11,359 bases of DNA from Podila epigama (Eukaryota > Mortierellomycota > Mortierellomycetes > Mortierellales > Mortierellaceae), in assembly GCA_015679605.1 (NCBI GenBank), contig JAAAVE010000150.1, positions 11,994 through 23,352 of the forward strand, in the 5' to 3' direction. The position numbers and the translations under genes were made by a program. This document shows, in pieces, positions 1 to 11,346 of this stretch (position 1 is its first letter; each line of letters begins with the position of its first letter). The notes under the pieces are model-generated. The model was not told the DNA's origin. It made no database searches and was given only the letters and a program-made list of their open reading frames with translations.

Positions 1-142
1 AAAAAAAAAAAAAAAAAAGAAGAGAAAGAAAAAGAAGAGAAAGAGAAAACAAAATGTAAAAAAAATAATAATAATATACGCGTTTAGGATATAGGACATA
101 TAATACGCGCCATAGAAAAAAAAACATCACATTTTTGTTTAC
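1..142 (-). other. Partial intron of the acyl-CoA dehydrogenase gene, ending in a poly-A contig edge
   Basis: Read on the minus strand, this stretch starts with a good splice donor (GTAAAC at 142-137) directly after the last visible exon. It then runs through A/T-rich sequence into a polypyrimidine/poly-T tract, which on the plus strand is A18 at 1-18 followed by A/G-rich sequence. No acceptor followed by acyl-CoA dehydrogenase sequence is seen, so the next exon lies outside the window. The homopolymer at the very edge is a typical place for a short-read assembly to stop. Confidence 0.8.
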
Positions 143-1328
143 CAGTGGTGAATACGACCAGGACCCAGACGACCCTGAATCACTTCAAATCCACGGCCTT
201 CACCATGGATAATGTTGGCGACGGGAACTCGGACGTTGGTGAACTTGACCTCGCAATGACCTTCGGGCGCATCGTCATAACCAAAGACAGTCATTGGACG
301 AAGCACCTCAACACCAGGAGTGTCTGCTGGGACAATAACAATCGACTGTTGACGGTACTTGCTCTCGTTCTTGGGGTCACTCTTGCCCATGACCAGGTAC
401 ACTTTGCAGCGTGGGTCACCTGCGCCAGAGATCCACCACTTGTGACCGTTGATGATATAATGATCACCAACACGCTCGATACTCGTCTCGATGTTGGTTG
501 CATCCGAGGAGGAGACTGCAATCTCGGTCATGGCAAAAGCTGAACGAATCTCACCGTTCATCAAGGGCACAAGCCATTTTTGTTTTTGTTCGGGTGTGCC
601 ATACTTGGCAAACACCTCCATGTTGCCAGTATCAGGTGCTGAACAGTTCAATGCCTAGAGAAGCAGAGGACATGATGGTGTTTGTAGTTGTATAGATGTT
701 GTTGTTCAAAAGTCAATTTTAGTGTCACAAACTAAGAGGGCATCAAGTGTATATTAAAAAAAAAAGCATAGACGGAATGGCACTTACCTCGGGGGCAATT
801 CTAGGGCAGCGACCGGTGATCTCGCAAAGGGTAGCATACTCGAGGTTGGAGAGGCCTGGTCCCTCGGGATAGCCCTTGTGGAGGAACAGGTTCCAAAGAC
901 CCAAGGACTTTGCCTTGGCCTTGAGCTCCTCCATAATCGGAGGAACCGACTACAAAAAGATTTTTTTTTTGGTCAATGTCTTGCGAGTAACGAAATGACA
1001 TGGGTATACGACTATACAAGATGATAAAAGGTGTGTAGAGTGGTATAACCATCTATGCTTGACATTTTACCTTCCATCGTTGTTCACCAGTTCCGACTTG
1101 GCTTTCGTAAACCTCTTCGGCTGGCAGACAGTCGTTCTAGTATATGAGTATATATGAGAGACGTGGTGTGTTCATATTCATCTTTCTAGCATGGCACTTT
1201 ATTTTTAAAAAAACGTGAATAGAGAGAGAAGACACTAGAGTGGATATACCGCTCATTACCTCGACAAAGTCGATAAGCTTCTTTTGCAGTTCCTTGCAAC
1301 GAGGCGAGACTTCAAAGATAGATGTCAT
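143..1328 (-). CDS. Acyl-CoA dehydrogenase, ACAD10/ACAD11-like, 3' truncated at the contig edge
   Basis: FAD-dependent enzyme expected to oxidise an acyl-CoA to the trans-2-enoyl-CoA, passing electrons to ETF; location would be mitochondrial or peroxisomal. Exons on the minus strand: 1328-1260 (23 codons from the ATG, G at -3), 1136-1071 (22), 949-788 (54), 654-143 (170 codons plus 2 nt). Introns of 123, 121 and 133 nt all have GT-AG ends and keep frame. About 269 residues are visible. Family landmarks: GTGEQRWK and [23 protein letters not shown] in the helical N-terminal domain; [12 protein letters not shown]; the FAD/substrate-loop signature FAMTE...[22 protein letters not shown]; and [21 protein letters not shown] to [20 protein letters not shown], the hallmark of the ACAD10/11 branch. 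There is no N-terminal kinase-like (APH) domain as in animal ACAD10/11. The last exon ends in phase 2 (TG), so the next codon would probably be Cys, as the family has. The C-terminal domain and its residues are missing. Oddity: the usual Pro after TE in the signature is Ile here. Confidence 0.93.
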
Positions 1329-1982
1329 AGCGTGTCAGTCGTGTGGGAATAATGAATTGAATGGATGTGTTGCGTGTGTGTGTGTATGTGTATTGTTGAA
1401 AGAATTGCGAAACGAAGAAAAAGAATAATAATGGAGTGAACTAGGAATGGATGAATGAATGAATGAACAAAGAAGCGGATTGTGTGGATGAATTGGATGG
1501 AAAGTAGAATGGCGTCTTGAGCCTTGACTGTGTGGGGGAGACGGATATTCACTGCCAGTGGGGGTGACAGACAAACAAACACACACAATGCAAAAAAATT
1601 ATAGTGCGAACAAAGCGAAGCGACAGAGGACAGAGAGAGGGGCGGTGCGCCCTTTCGTTCGATCACCTCCGCTCCGCGACTTCGATCGCCTGCCTGAATA
1701 GGTCAAGTCAGTCAGGTCGTCTCTCAACTCAATTGCAAACTCACTTCTTTTTGGTTTCCTTCCTCCACAATGAGCCGCAACCATACCATCCGGCACAAAT
1801 TATTAGGTACTACTCGAAAAGCGGATTCCAAGGCAATTGGACCATTTTATATATCCCCCGTCCGACATGTTGTATACATGTACACACAAATATAAAATGC
1901 ATTGAACTGCAACTGCAACTGCATAAACCCATGGTATGTTTCATTCCTTCATTGACATCTCCCTCCCTTATTCCTTCCCTAG
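1329..1982. promoter_or_regulatory. Intergenic region: acyl-CoA dehydrogenase promoter and 3' region of the repeat-protein gene
   Basis: 654 bp with no convincing gene. The part next to 1328 should hold the promoter and 5' UTR of the dehydrogenase; the part next to 1983 should hold the 3' UTR of the repeat-protein gene. Visible elements are a (GT)6 run at 1374-1385, an ATGA repeat at 1451-1467, an inverted CCAAT box (ATTGG, 1492-1496) about 165 bp upstream of the dehydrogenase start, and a more GC-rich stretch at about 1620-1700 with an imperfect direct repeat. No canonical polyadenylation hexamer for the minus-strand gene was found. The open frames crossing this region are low-complexity and match nothing I recognise. 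Confidence 0.6.
1658..1691. repeat. Imperfect 11-bp direct repeat in the dehydrogenase upstream region
   Basis: TTCGATCACCT at 1658-1668 recurs as TTCGATCGCCT at 1681-1691, with one mismatch and a 23-bp period. It lies in a locally GC-rich patch about 330-360 bp upstream of the dehydrogenase ATG. A paired protein-binding site is possible but unproven. Confidence 0.4.
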
Positions 1983-4454
1983 TTAACCAAAGGAAATCTG
2001 GGAACGGTAGTTGGGGTGCATTCGGCGACCCGGAGGAGGCGACTGAGGTGGTGACTGAAGTGTCTCTTGAGCCTTTTGCACAAAGCTCGTGTTCACAACA
2101 TCATGCTCGATACGGCTGCCCGAAATCGACATCTTGTCCATAGGAAGAACGCCTGAGATGTCCTCATCGCTTGCCTCTCTTTCAACTTTGGTATCCTGTG
2201 TCGATGCTTTGCCTTGCTCCACATCATAGTCATCCTTGATAGACGATGGTTCCAGAACAAAACCAGAAGCTTCTTTCTGCACAATAGGCTGAGCTTGTGT
2301 TCCTATCTTGTTACTCTCACTCTCCTCTGGGTTGCCAAAGATATTATGGCTAGTCTTCTTATAAGGCCGTGTAACAGTCGGAACCGGGGCCGATTCTCGT
2401 GGACTGAAAATGGTCGAAGTCAAAGCAGGGTGTCCCTTGGGCTTGACATAATCTCTGCGTCTACCAGCCACCTGGTCTACACTATCCACTTGATGCGTGC
2501 TTGACACAGTCTTTTCAACCGGTGTCTCTTCCTTTGTCTTTTCATGTTGCTCCTGTGGCACAGTCTTCAAGTGATTGAAAAGAGTAGAGGTGAGGGCAGG
2601 GTGACCCTTCTTGGTCGGACCCTGTTGCTGTGTCTGTGTCTGTTGCTTTTCCTGTTGGGGTTGCTCTTTGAGATGGTTGAATAAGGTAGAGGTCAAGGCT
2701 GGATGACCCTTCTTGGTCTGAGGCACAGGGGCTTCGGACATGGCCTGCCTCTGTGATCCTGCATCATCGTTTCCAGCACTCTGGACCCTCTCGCGTGTAT
2801 AGGCATCGTCCAGAGGTTCGTTCTTCAGATGGTTGAACAAGGTTGAGGTCAAAGCTGGATGACCCTTCTTCGTAGGGCTGGTCTGTCCAGTGGGTGAGAC
2901 CAAAGTATCAGAGAGCTTCTCGTCAGATGATGATGGCCCAAGCGGAGGCTGACCGTGCGTGGCAGGGGGATTCTTCAAGTGACTAAAGACAGTCGACGTC
3001 AAGGCAGGATGGCCCTTCTTGGCCACTGCTGGGGTATTGGAGGGTGAGGCAAATGTGCTGGGAGAGCCTGTCGAGGAGAAAGGTGAGACTGGTGGAGTCG
3101 CTCCAAAGATATTGGAGATCTAATAGAGCAAGATAACAAATTTTTGAATGAGTTTTCTCCTGTGTGGATACATCATAGTGTAATACACTTTACATAATCA
3201 AAAAAATTCTTACCCCTGTCTGAGCAGGACGAGTGGTGGCACTTGTAGAGGTGGGGTTGCCGAATGGGTTCAGGCGGAAGCGTGAGGGGTTGCGTAGGGC
3301 ATCGACCTGGGTCTCTGCAACAATGGGCCAGGACTGACGAGAACCGATGAGACGGACCATTTTGAGAACACTGGCATTATCCCACACGTAGCGGACGCTG
3401 GCAATGCGATTTTCCACGAACGATGCGCAAATGACCTATCATATTTAAAGAAGTGTATAATGTGGTTTAGGAGCGAGTGAAAGCATTGTGCTATTTCATG
3501 CATACACTTGTGTTTTTTTAAAGATATGGATAGAACACACGCGAGCAAGCCTTTAGCGGACGTCATGATATGATATGATATCTCCCGCCAAAATCATGCA
3601 TGTGGTATTTCGCAAGAATGAATGAATGAATGGTTGGTTGGTTGGATATGGATGGATGGATGGATGGATGGATGGATGTATGAATGATGCTGCTGCTTGC
3701 AGGTGGCTATTGCGTATCTGAGTAAGACGAGCATGCGTGCCATGCACCCGCCGTGCACCCCGACTCTTTGGCATTTTGCTCATTTTTTCTGTTAAATTAG
3801 GCGGGAATAAAGTGATTTTTTTTTTAAGCTCACACGCCCCGTGTCCTTGACATTTCATTCTCGTTCATCTTCCACCCACAAGTCTATATTTCCTCCCCTT
3901 TCCCCCCACAATTTGTTCGAGGGTTCCAAAGTTCATGCAGCCGCTGGGAATAAAAGAAGCTCCTTCATTCACCAAAGTGTGGTGTAATGCATGGAATACT
4001 GCATGAATGAACCTTGTGTGTTTTCCTTCCCCCTCCCTCCCGAGAGTCTTGCGCTCCAAGTGCCTTGTTATTATCCCGAGCTTAAAACATTGAACGACTT
4101 GATTATTCTCTTTCTTACCAGGGCAAAGGTGATGCTGATATCCTCGAGGTGGTGTGGAGCAATACCAGGCAAGAGCCAACCACCAGAGCCAGAGACAAAC
4201 TTGACGGTCACCTCGACCTCATCCACAGCGGAAGACTCGCCGACGGTACGATGGATCACTTGTTCTTCGACATTGAGTTGCTTCGGGTGGGAAAAGCCTC
4301 CGGTGCGATAAAAGTCACGCACGTACTTTTCACCAGCAGCACCAGCGCCTGTTGGCAGAAAGACAATGTGGCTGTCAGCCAAGTAATGATCGCCGGCGGG
4401 GTCTTGACGGAAGGCTTCCCAGAGCTGGCTGGCCTGAGATGGAGTGGATGACAT
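1983..4454 (-). CDS. SnoaL/NTF2-like domain protein with five KGHPALTST repeats and HN1/Jupiter-like motifs (564 aa)
   Basis: Function unknown. Minus-strand exons: 4454-4119 (112 codons, A at -3 of the ATG), 3435-3214 (74 codons), 3119-1983 (378 codons plus TAA). Introns of 683 and 94 nt have GT-AG ends and keep frame. Residues about 5-165 read as a SnoaL/NTF2-like alpha+beta domain of the fungal type: HIVFLPTGAGAAGE near 30, WLLPG near 92, and a final strand/helix with YVWDNASVLKMVRLI. Because the long intron falls inside this domain, the two halves must belong to one gene. From about residue 187 the chain is Ser/Pro/Gln-rich and probably disordered. It carries SNIFGATPP, five copies of KKGHPALTST(L/V)F(N/S)HLK or a shortened form, then TSHNIFGNPEES and a C-terminal PPPGRRMHPNYRSQISFG. 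The NIFG-PEE and PPG...FG pieces resemble short motifs of animal HN1/Jupiter microtubule-associated proteins; this is suggestive only. No signal peptide or membrane segment is evident. Confidence 0.85.
2403..3020 (-). repeat. Five in-frame copies of a 16-residue protein repeat (KKGHPALTSTLFNHLK-type)
   Basis: Copies on the minus strand: 3020-2973, 2870-2823, 2714-2667, 2612-2565, and a shortened one at 2441-2403 that diverges after IFS. Linkers are 34, 36, 18 and 41 residues, rich in Q, E, P and S, and unrelated to each other. Synonymous positions differ between copies; for example HLK is encoded by CACTTGAAG, CATCTGAAG and CATCTCAAA. The peptide therefore appears to be what selection holds constant, rather than recent DNA duplication. 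Short conserved beads on a variable string are typical of docking motifs. Confidence 0.92.
3582..3594 (-). promoter_or_regulatory. E2F/MBF-like site in the long intron
   Basis: On the minus strand this reads TTTTGGCGGGAGA, very close to the classical E2F consensus TTTSSCGC and its extended form TTTGGCGGGAAA. A second GGCGGGAA lies at 3800-3807 on the plus strand, about 215 bp away. Intronic enhancer or internal promoter use is inference. Confidence 0.35.
3616..3678. repeat. Compound tetranucleotide microsatellite
   Basis: About four GAAT units, then about three GGTT units, then about eight GGAT units follow each other without a break, all on the plus strand and inside the long first intron of the repeat-protein gene. 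The copy number is likely variable between strains. Confidence 0.95.
3800..3807 (+). promoter_or_regulatory. Second GGCGGGAA element in the long intron
   Basis: TTAGGCGGGAATA context on the plus strand, opposite in orientation to the element at 3582-3594. It shares the GGCGGGA core but lacks the full T-run. It is listed because two such cores in one intron are more than expected in otherwise A/T-rich sequence. Confidence 0.25.
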
Positions 4455-5384
4455 TTTTTTTTATTTTTGGTGCCTTGTCCAGTTTCACTGATAAAAGTGT
4501 ATGTGTGTGTCAGTTAGGGGGATAGCGTAGGTTGGAAGGTTTGAGACGAGACGTATAAGGTTGGGTATGTGTGTCAAGTGCCGAGTCCCTGGTAGGTGTT
4601 AGGTATAGGTGGTAGGTGTTAGTGAGTGAGAGATGCAAAAGAAAAAAGAAAAAAAAAAGAAAAAAGTGCAATGAGGAATGAAGAAAGATGAGATGAGCGA
4701 CGAATGAGAAAAAGAAAACACATAACACACAAAGAGAAAACAAGAGTAGGAATAGAGTGGACTGGCTGCTGACATCAACCAATCTATCCAGCCAATCTAA
4801 CCAACCAACCAACCACTAATTGTGTGTGTACATAATACTATTACAAGTCTGTCTGTCTGTTACCCTGCCATCTAATTCATCTTTCAAAAAAAAAAAAAAC
4901 GCTCTCAACTCAACTCTCTCAAAAAAATGACAAAGCGTTCTTTATTACCAAACACATTTCTCATACCAACAAATCAACATGTCCATATCCATGGAAGCAA
5001 ACCACATTGTAATTGTTGATTATGCTTCGTAGACGGGGGAAAAAAAAACTACATGACTCTACTTTTCTAGTGTCACAAAAGTTTTTTTTATTTTCTTTTC
5101 TTCCAATGTTCATGTTGTTCATTGTTGTTCGTTGTAATAGATATTTATTCAACATGTGTATGATGTGTTCCTTGCCACAAATTCAGGTCATGCCTTTTTT
5201 GCATTCAATTCAGGGCACACACAACTCAGGTCCCAAAAAATGGATAAATTGGCATCACAAGTGCAGTTGTGTGAGAGGTAAAGGGCCAAAAAAAAGGTAC
5301 TGTTGATGATTAATCCACATGGTCAACCATGTTGTTCAAAACACACGTACCACTTTTTTCATGCACTCTCATTCGCATTCGCGC

Positions 5385-5405
5385 TTTTTTTTTTTTTTTT
5401 TTTTT
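5385..5405. repeat. T21 homopolymer
   Basis: An uninterrupted run of 21 T about 240 bp upstream of the GCN5 start. Such poly(dA:dT) tracts disfavour nucleosomes in fungal promoters. Its exact length should not be trusted in a short-read assembly. Confidence 0.9.
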
Positions 5406-5416
5406 GACGTTTGGCT

Positions 5417-5428
5417 CACATGCATGTG
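5417..5428. promoter_or_regulatory. 12-bp perfect palindrome CACATGCATGTG upstream of GCN5
   Basis: A perfect inverted repeat centred on ATGCAT, about 215 bp upstream of the GCN5 ATG. A second ATGC array, ATGCATGCATGCATG at 5529-5543, lies about 100 bp from the ATG. Binding by a dimeric regulator is possible, but no factor can be named from the sequence. Confidence 0.35.
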
Positions 5429-5641
5429 TTGGTGGCAATACGGAACACTTTCACAACTGACAGGTCTGTGGCTTAGCCAAACCCTTTTTTTTTTAATAAT
5501 TTTTGGTTCAACACTTTCGAGGCAAAGAATGCATGCATGCATGTGATTCCATTCATTCATCACCAACGCATTCATCCACTTTCTTTCTTTCTCTCTTTCT
5601 CGTTTCCTATTTTATACTGCCCAGAAGGCCAGTAACCCGCC

Positions 5642-8729
<3,088 letters not shown>

Positions 8730-9081
8730 ATAGTAAATAAAGATGCTCGTTCGTTCACTCGCTCGTTTTTTTGAGATTCCTTTTGCCTTGAATTCTTGTC
8801 GTCCTATTAAGAGACTAGGCCAAGATTTTGAGGCTTCAGCTAGGGATTAGAAGAGTCCGTATACCTTCCTTCAACCAAAGATGCACAACGATTCCACTCC
8901 ATAGCCGACATTTGGGGAGTGTTTCTGTGTGTGGAACTGAGTGTGTTTGTGTTAACATGTGTGTGTGTGAACGCAATTTTTATTTTTGTGTAGCGTGTGG
9001 AAAAATCCCAATTTCTTTTTTTATGCTCTTTGCTTCTTTCATTTTTTTTTTCCTATTCTCTCTCACCATGCACCTCTCACA
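8730..9081 (+). promoter_or_regulatory. GCN5-SRC1 intergenic region
   Basis: 352 bp holding the GCN5 3' end and the SRC1 promoter and 5' UTR. A polyadenylation hexamer lies right after the GCN5 stop. GT-rich stretches (about 8925-8970) and T-rich tracts (about 9014-9052) precede the SRC1 start. An upstream ATG at 9068 in good context (ACC ATG) is out of frame with SRC1. No RNA gene or further coding region was seen. Confidence 0.6.
8736..8741 (+). terminator. GCN5: AATAAA polyadenylation signal of GCN5
   Basis: Canonical AATAAA beginning only 6 nt after the TAA stop at 8727-8729, followed by T/GT-rich sequence (GCTCGTTTTTTT at about 8761-8772). Its closeness implies a very short 3' UTR if it is the signal used. 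Confidence 0.55.
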
Positions 9082-11222
9082 ATGGCAGACAAGCTGCCTG
9101 TTGATTCATCATTGGAACTACCAAAAAAAGTACCAAAGGAGCACATGCGCAGCATTCTCATCCAACAAGGCATCATCTCACCGCGCTCCAGTTCAGACAA
9201 TCCTCATCTCGGAACTCTCTTTCAACTTTTTACTGAGGCCCACCATGGTCGTCGTACATCCATCTCGGACGAGCACATGCCAACAACACCTACACGGAAA
9301 GGACGTCTAACTGCAAGTCCCATGCCGTCACCTTCCAAGAAGGTAAACAGAGAAAGAAAGAAAGAAATTGAATAAAAAAAAGGATAACGGCCGCTTACTT
9401 CCTTCCAACTGAAGACTGAAAAAAAACTGACCATTCGCGGTATTTATCCCCAATTGCACTTGTAGATGGTTCGACAAAAGACGGACACCATTGAAAGAAC
9501 CAGAAAACAGGACTTTTACAGGCGGATGAGGGAGGAAGATAGCGACAGTGATAGCATTGGAAGGATACATCCACGCCAAAGACGGCCTCAGGTAACGGGA
9601 ATCATTGGGAGTGTTTTTTTTTTATCTTTTTTTCGAACACATTCATACTCTTGGATATCAACATACTCTGATAAGATAATATAACCAATCGACCCATTTA
9701 TACGTCTTTCTACAGAACCCTTTCAAGGACGTGGCATTTGAGGAAAGCCTCCTTATCAACAGAGGGAGCAGCCCATCATACAGACGATCGAGGTCAAAGA
9801 GCATATCTCAAGAAGATATCCTTCTTTCCAACTCTCCCATGGCATCCTCTCATAGAACCTACTCGGTTGAAAAGAGTCCTGGCACCCACGCGAGAGCAAT
9901 GAATCATCGGGATGTTTGGCTGGAAAATTACATTCATACACCTCAAGGAACAACACGTCGCGCGTCGCGTTCGCACTCGACCCACTCTCTGAGTTTCAAC
10001 ACTATCCCTCTGCCTCGAGCAGATTTTGTGCTGCCCACAAGGCCAACAGGTGCTGGGACGTTACCAAGGGCTCGGACAAGGCGTACAGGTCGCTCAAGAT
10101 GTATTCGTCTGCGGTATTTATTGCCACTTGTATTAATACCATACTTGATATGGTACGGCCATGTCCGCCGTCATCTCGGCTATTGTACGTCTTTTACAGA
10201 GCCATGGCCCTCTTCTCCCACTGAAAGTAAGTCATGAGGGTGGATACCGCCCGTTACCATCGTATCTGAATATTGCTATCGAAATGAGAATAATGCAAAA
10301 GAATATTTTTTTCCGCACTTTTTTTAACAGTCTTTTAATTCTATCCTTTCATCTTCTTTTTACCACACAGAATCTTCTACGTCTCTGATGACGCGACTTT
10401 ATCCGAAATGCATATCATGCCCTGAGCGAGCTATCTGCTATTCTGCAAGAGAAGCCCCAACGTGTGACAGGGACCACGTTTTGAGACCACATCCACTTAG
10501 TTTCGGAGGGATCCTTCCATTGACACCAACATGCGTTGTCAGCTGGACACCTGAACAATACAGTATCCACATTGCACGTTTTGCAGAGCGGATTCTCTGG
10601 ATGCATGCAGGAGAAGAAGAATGTAGACCATTTAGTCTAGGGTCAATATCATTGCCTGAGCTCTTGAAGCGTCAACAAATGTCTACACAAGAGCTTTACG
10701 ATAAAGTCGTGCATCACTTGGGAGTAAGTTTTTTTTTTATGAATGATTATGTGTTCTTGTTTAGGAAGGTAGAGAGAAAGAAAAGAAGGCCATGGATAGC
10801 GTTTCTTTTTTTTTTACATCAACACACTACTAACATGCATGAAAAAAAAATCATTTCTTTTTAGCCGAGTGTACCTGAGGAACAACTCAAGAGGTACTGG
10901 CATTCTGCACTCGTTCAGTTAGAAAAGCGGACAGACACGATCCACTTTGAAGAGTAAGGTCCCTTTTTTTCCTGTTTGTATTCCGCACACACACACCTTT
11001 CATTCGGAATGTAATGAGTGGACCACTTGTAGCACACCGATAAACAAACCCGTAACTTACCTTTCAAAAAAAACATACTATCTAACTCATCAAGGGCAAC
11101 AAGTTCAAGCTCGCTTCATCATGATATATACTTGAGGTCCTTGATGCCTACGAGGCCTTTAGGCTGTCGTGTAAGACGAAACATTCAAGCATGGGCGATA
11201 GAAAACACTCTGACACTCATAG
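9082..11222 (+). CDS. SRC1: Src1/Heh1 (Man1 family) inner nuclear membrane protein, 3' truncated at the contig edge
   Basis: Integral inner-nuclear-membrane protein family tethering chromatin and interacting with nuclear pores and ESCRT-III. Exons: 9082-9342, 9466-9591, 9716-10226, 10371-10723, 10865-10953, 11095-11222; introns of 123-144 nt, all GT-AG and in frame; about 489 residues visible. Residues about 8-48 form a HeH/LEM-like helix-extension-helix (VPKEHMRSILIQQGI...LGTLFQLF). Residues 50-260 are a basic, Ser-rich linker with NLS-like clusters (SPSKKMVRQK, RRSRSKS, RARTRRTGRSR) and an NPF. TM1 is LLPLVLIPYLIWYG (about 264-277). The lumenal MSC domain follows: GYC (Cys286), CISC (313/316), Cys322, Cys331, PLSFGGILPL, then PEEQLKRYWHSALVQLEK and LGCRVRRNIQAWA before NTLTLIG, probably the start of TM2. 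Start: ACA ATG G context; no in-frame upstream ATG. The C-terminal nucleoplasmic domain is missing. Confidence 0.88.
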
Positions 11223-11346
11223 GTAAACAAAGCAAAGAAGAACCTTTTTTCACGCACAGAGGGGGAAAAAAATGCTATTGTAACTAGCTGAGTATGCATG
11301 GTGCCTGCTCAAACGCGATTTTCATTCAACTGACATCTTTCCCCAT
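11223..11346 (+). other. SRC1: Partial SRC1 intron running to the contig end
   Basis: Donor GTAAAC at 11223 follows exon 6. The remaining 124 nt look intronic, ending in ATCTTTCCCCAT, which resembles a polypyrimidine tract before an acceptor. The AG that would complete the acceptor (11347-11348) belongs to the adapter sequence, so its genomic origin cannot be judged here. Confidence 0.65.

Larger units (their letters stand above)
3436..4118 (-). other. 683-bp first intron of the repeat-protein gene
   Basis: Donor GTAAGA at 4118-4113, acceptor ...GATAG ending at 3436, with a CTAAAC-like branch point a few tens of bases upstream of the acceptor on the minus strand. It is five to seven times longer than every other intron in the window. 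It contains a compound tetranucleotide microsatellite and two GGCGGGA elements resembling E2F/MBF sites. If the intron is retained, translation stops at 4071 after 127 residues, leaving the domain incomplete. No separate gene inside it could be supported. Confidence 0.8.
4455..5641. promoter_or_regulatory. Divergent intergenic region between the repeat-protein gene and GCN5
   Basis: 1187 bp between two start codons pointing away from each other, so it holds both promoters. No gene was found; the open frames are short, low-complexity and cross homopolymers. Contents: purine-rich tracts (about 4625-4745) giving a polypyrimidine 5' flank for the minus-strand gene, (AACC)4 at 4799-4814, GTCT repeats at 4846-4860, three TTCAGG/CTCAGG elements at 5181-5232, a near-palindrome ACATGGT-CA-ACCATGT at 5317-5332, T21 at 5385-5405, ATGCAT palindromes at 5417-5428 and 5529-5543, and a CT-rich tract at about 5580-5606 just before a TTTTATA at about 5610. 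Confidence 0.65.

Noticed and set aside
145-543. A 132-residue plus-strand open frame opposite the dehydrogenase exon.
   Set aside because: It is the antisense shadow of a strongly recognisable acyl-CoA dehydrogenase exon.
1604-2143. A 179-residue plus-strand frame through the GC-rich intergenic patch.
   Set aside because: It runs into the antisense of the repeat-protein gene, has no recognisable domain and no splice support.
3681-3725. A possible C/D-box snoRNA (TGATG and CTGA words) in the long intron.
   Set aside because: The C box is imperfect, the terminal stem was not found, and the words lie on the strand opposite to intron transcription.
3553-3858. A minus-strand open frame inside the long intron, with a run of HPSI repeats.
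   Set aside because: The repeats are just the translation of the GGAT microsatellite. There is no recognisable domain, and the frame does not join the flanking exons.
4799-4814. An (AACC)4 run considered as telomere-like repeat.
   Set aside because: It is not the usual fungal telomere unit (TTAGGG type), it is short and internal, and it is flanked by ordinary promoter sequence.
4510-5306. Several 60-100-residue frames in the divergent intergenic region.
   Set aside because: All cross poly-A/T and dinucleotide tracts, have skewed composition (F, L, H, K runs) and no family resemblance.
9916-10224. A 102-residue frame with hydrophobic stretches overlapping SRC1 exon 3.
   Set aside because: The other frame carries the Src1/Man1 features (basic linker, membrane segment, GYC) and splices in frame to the MSC exon. 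This one shows no family match.
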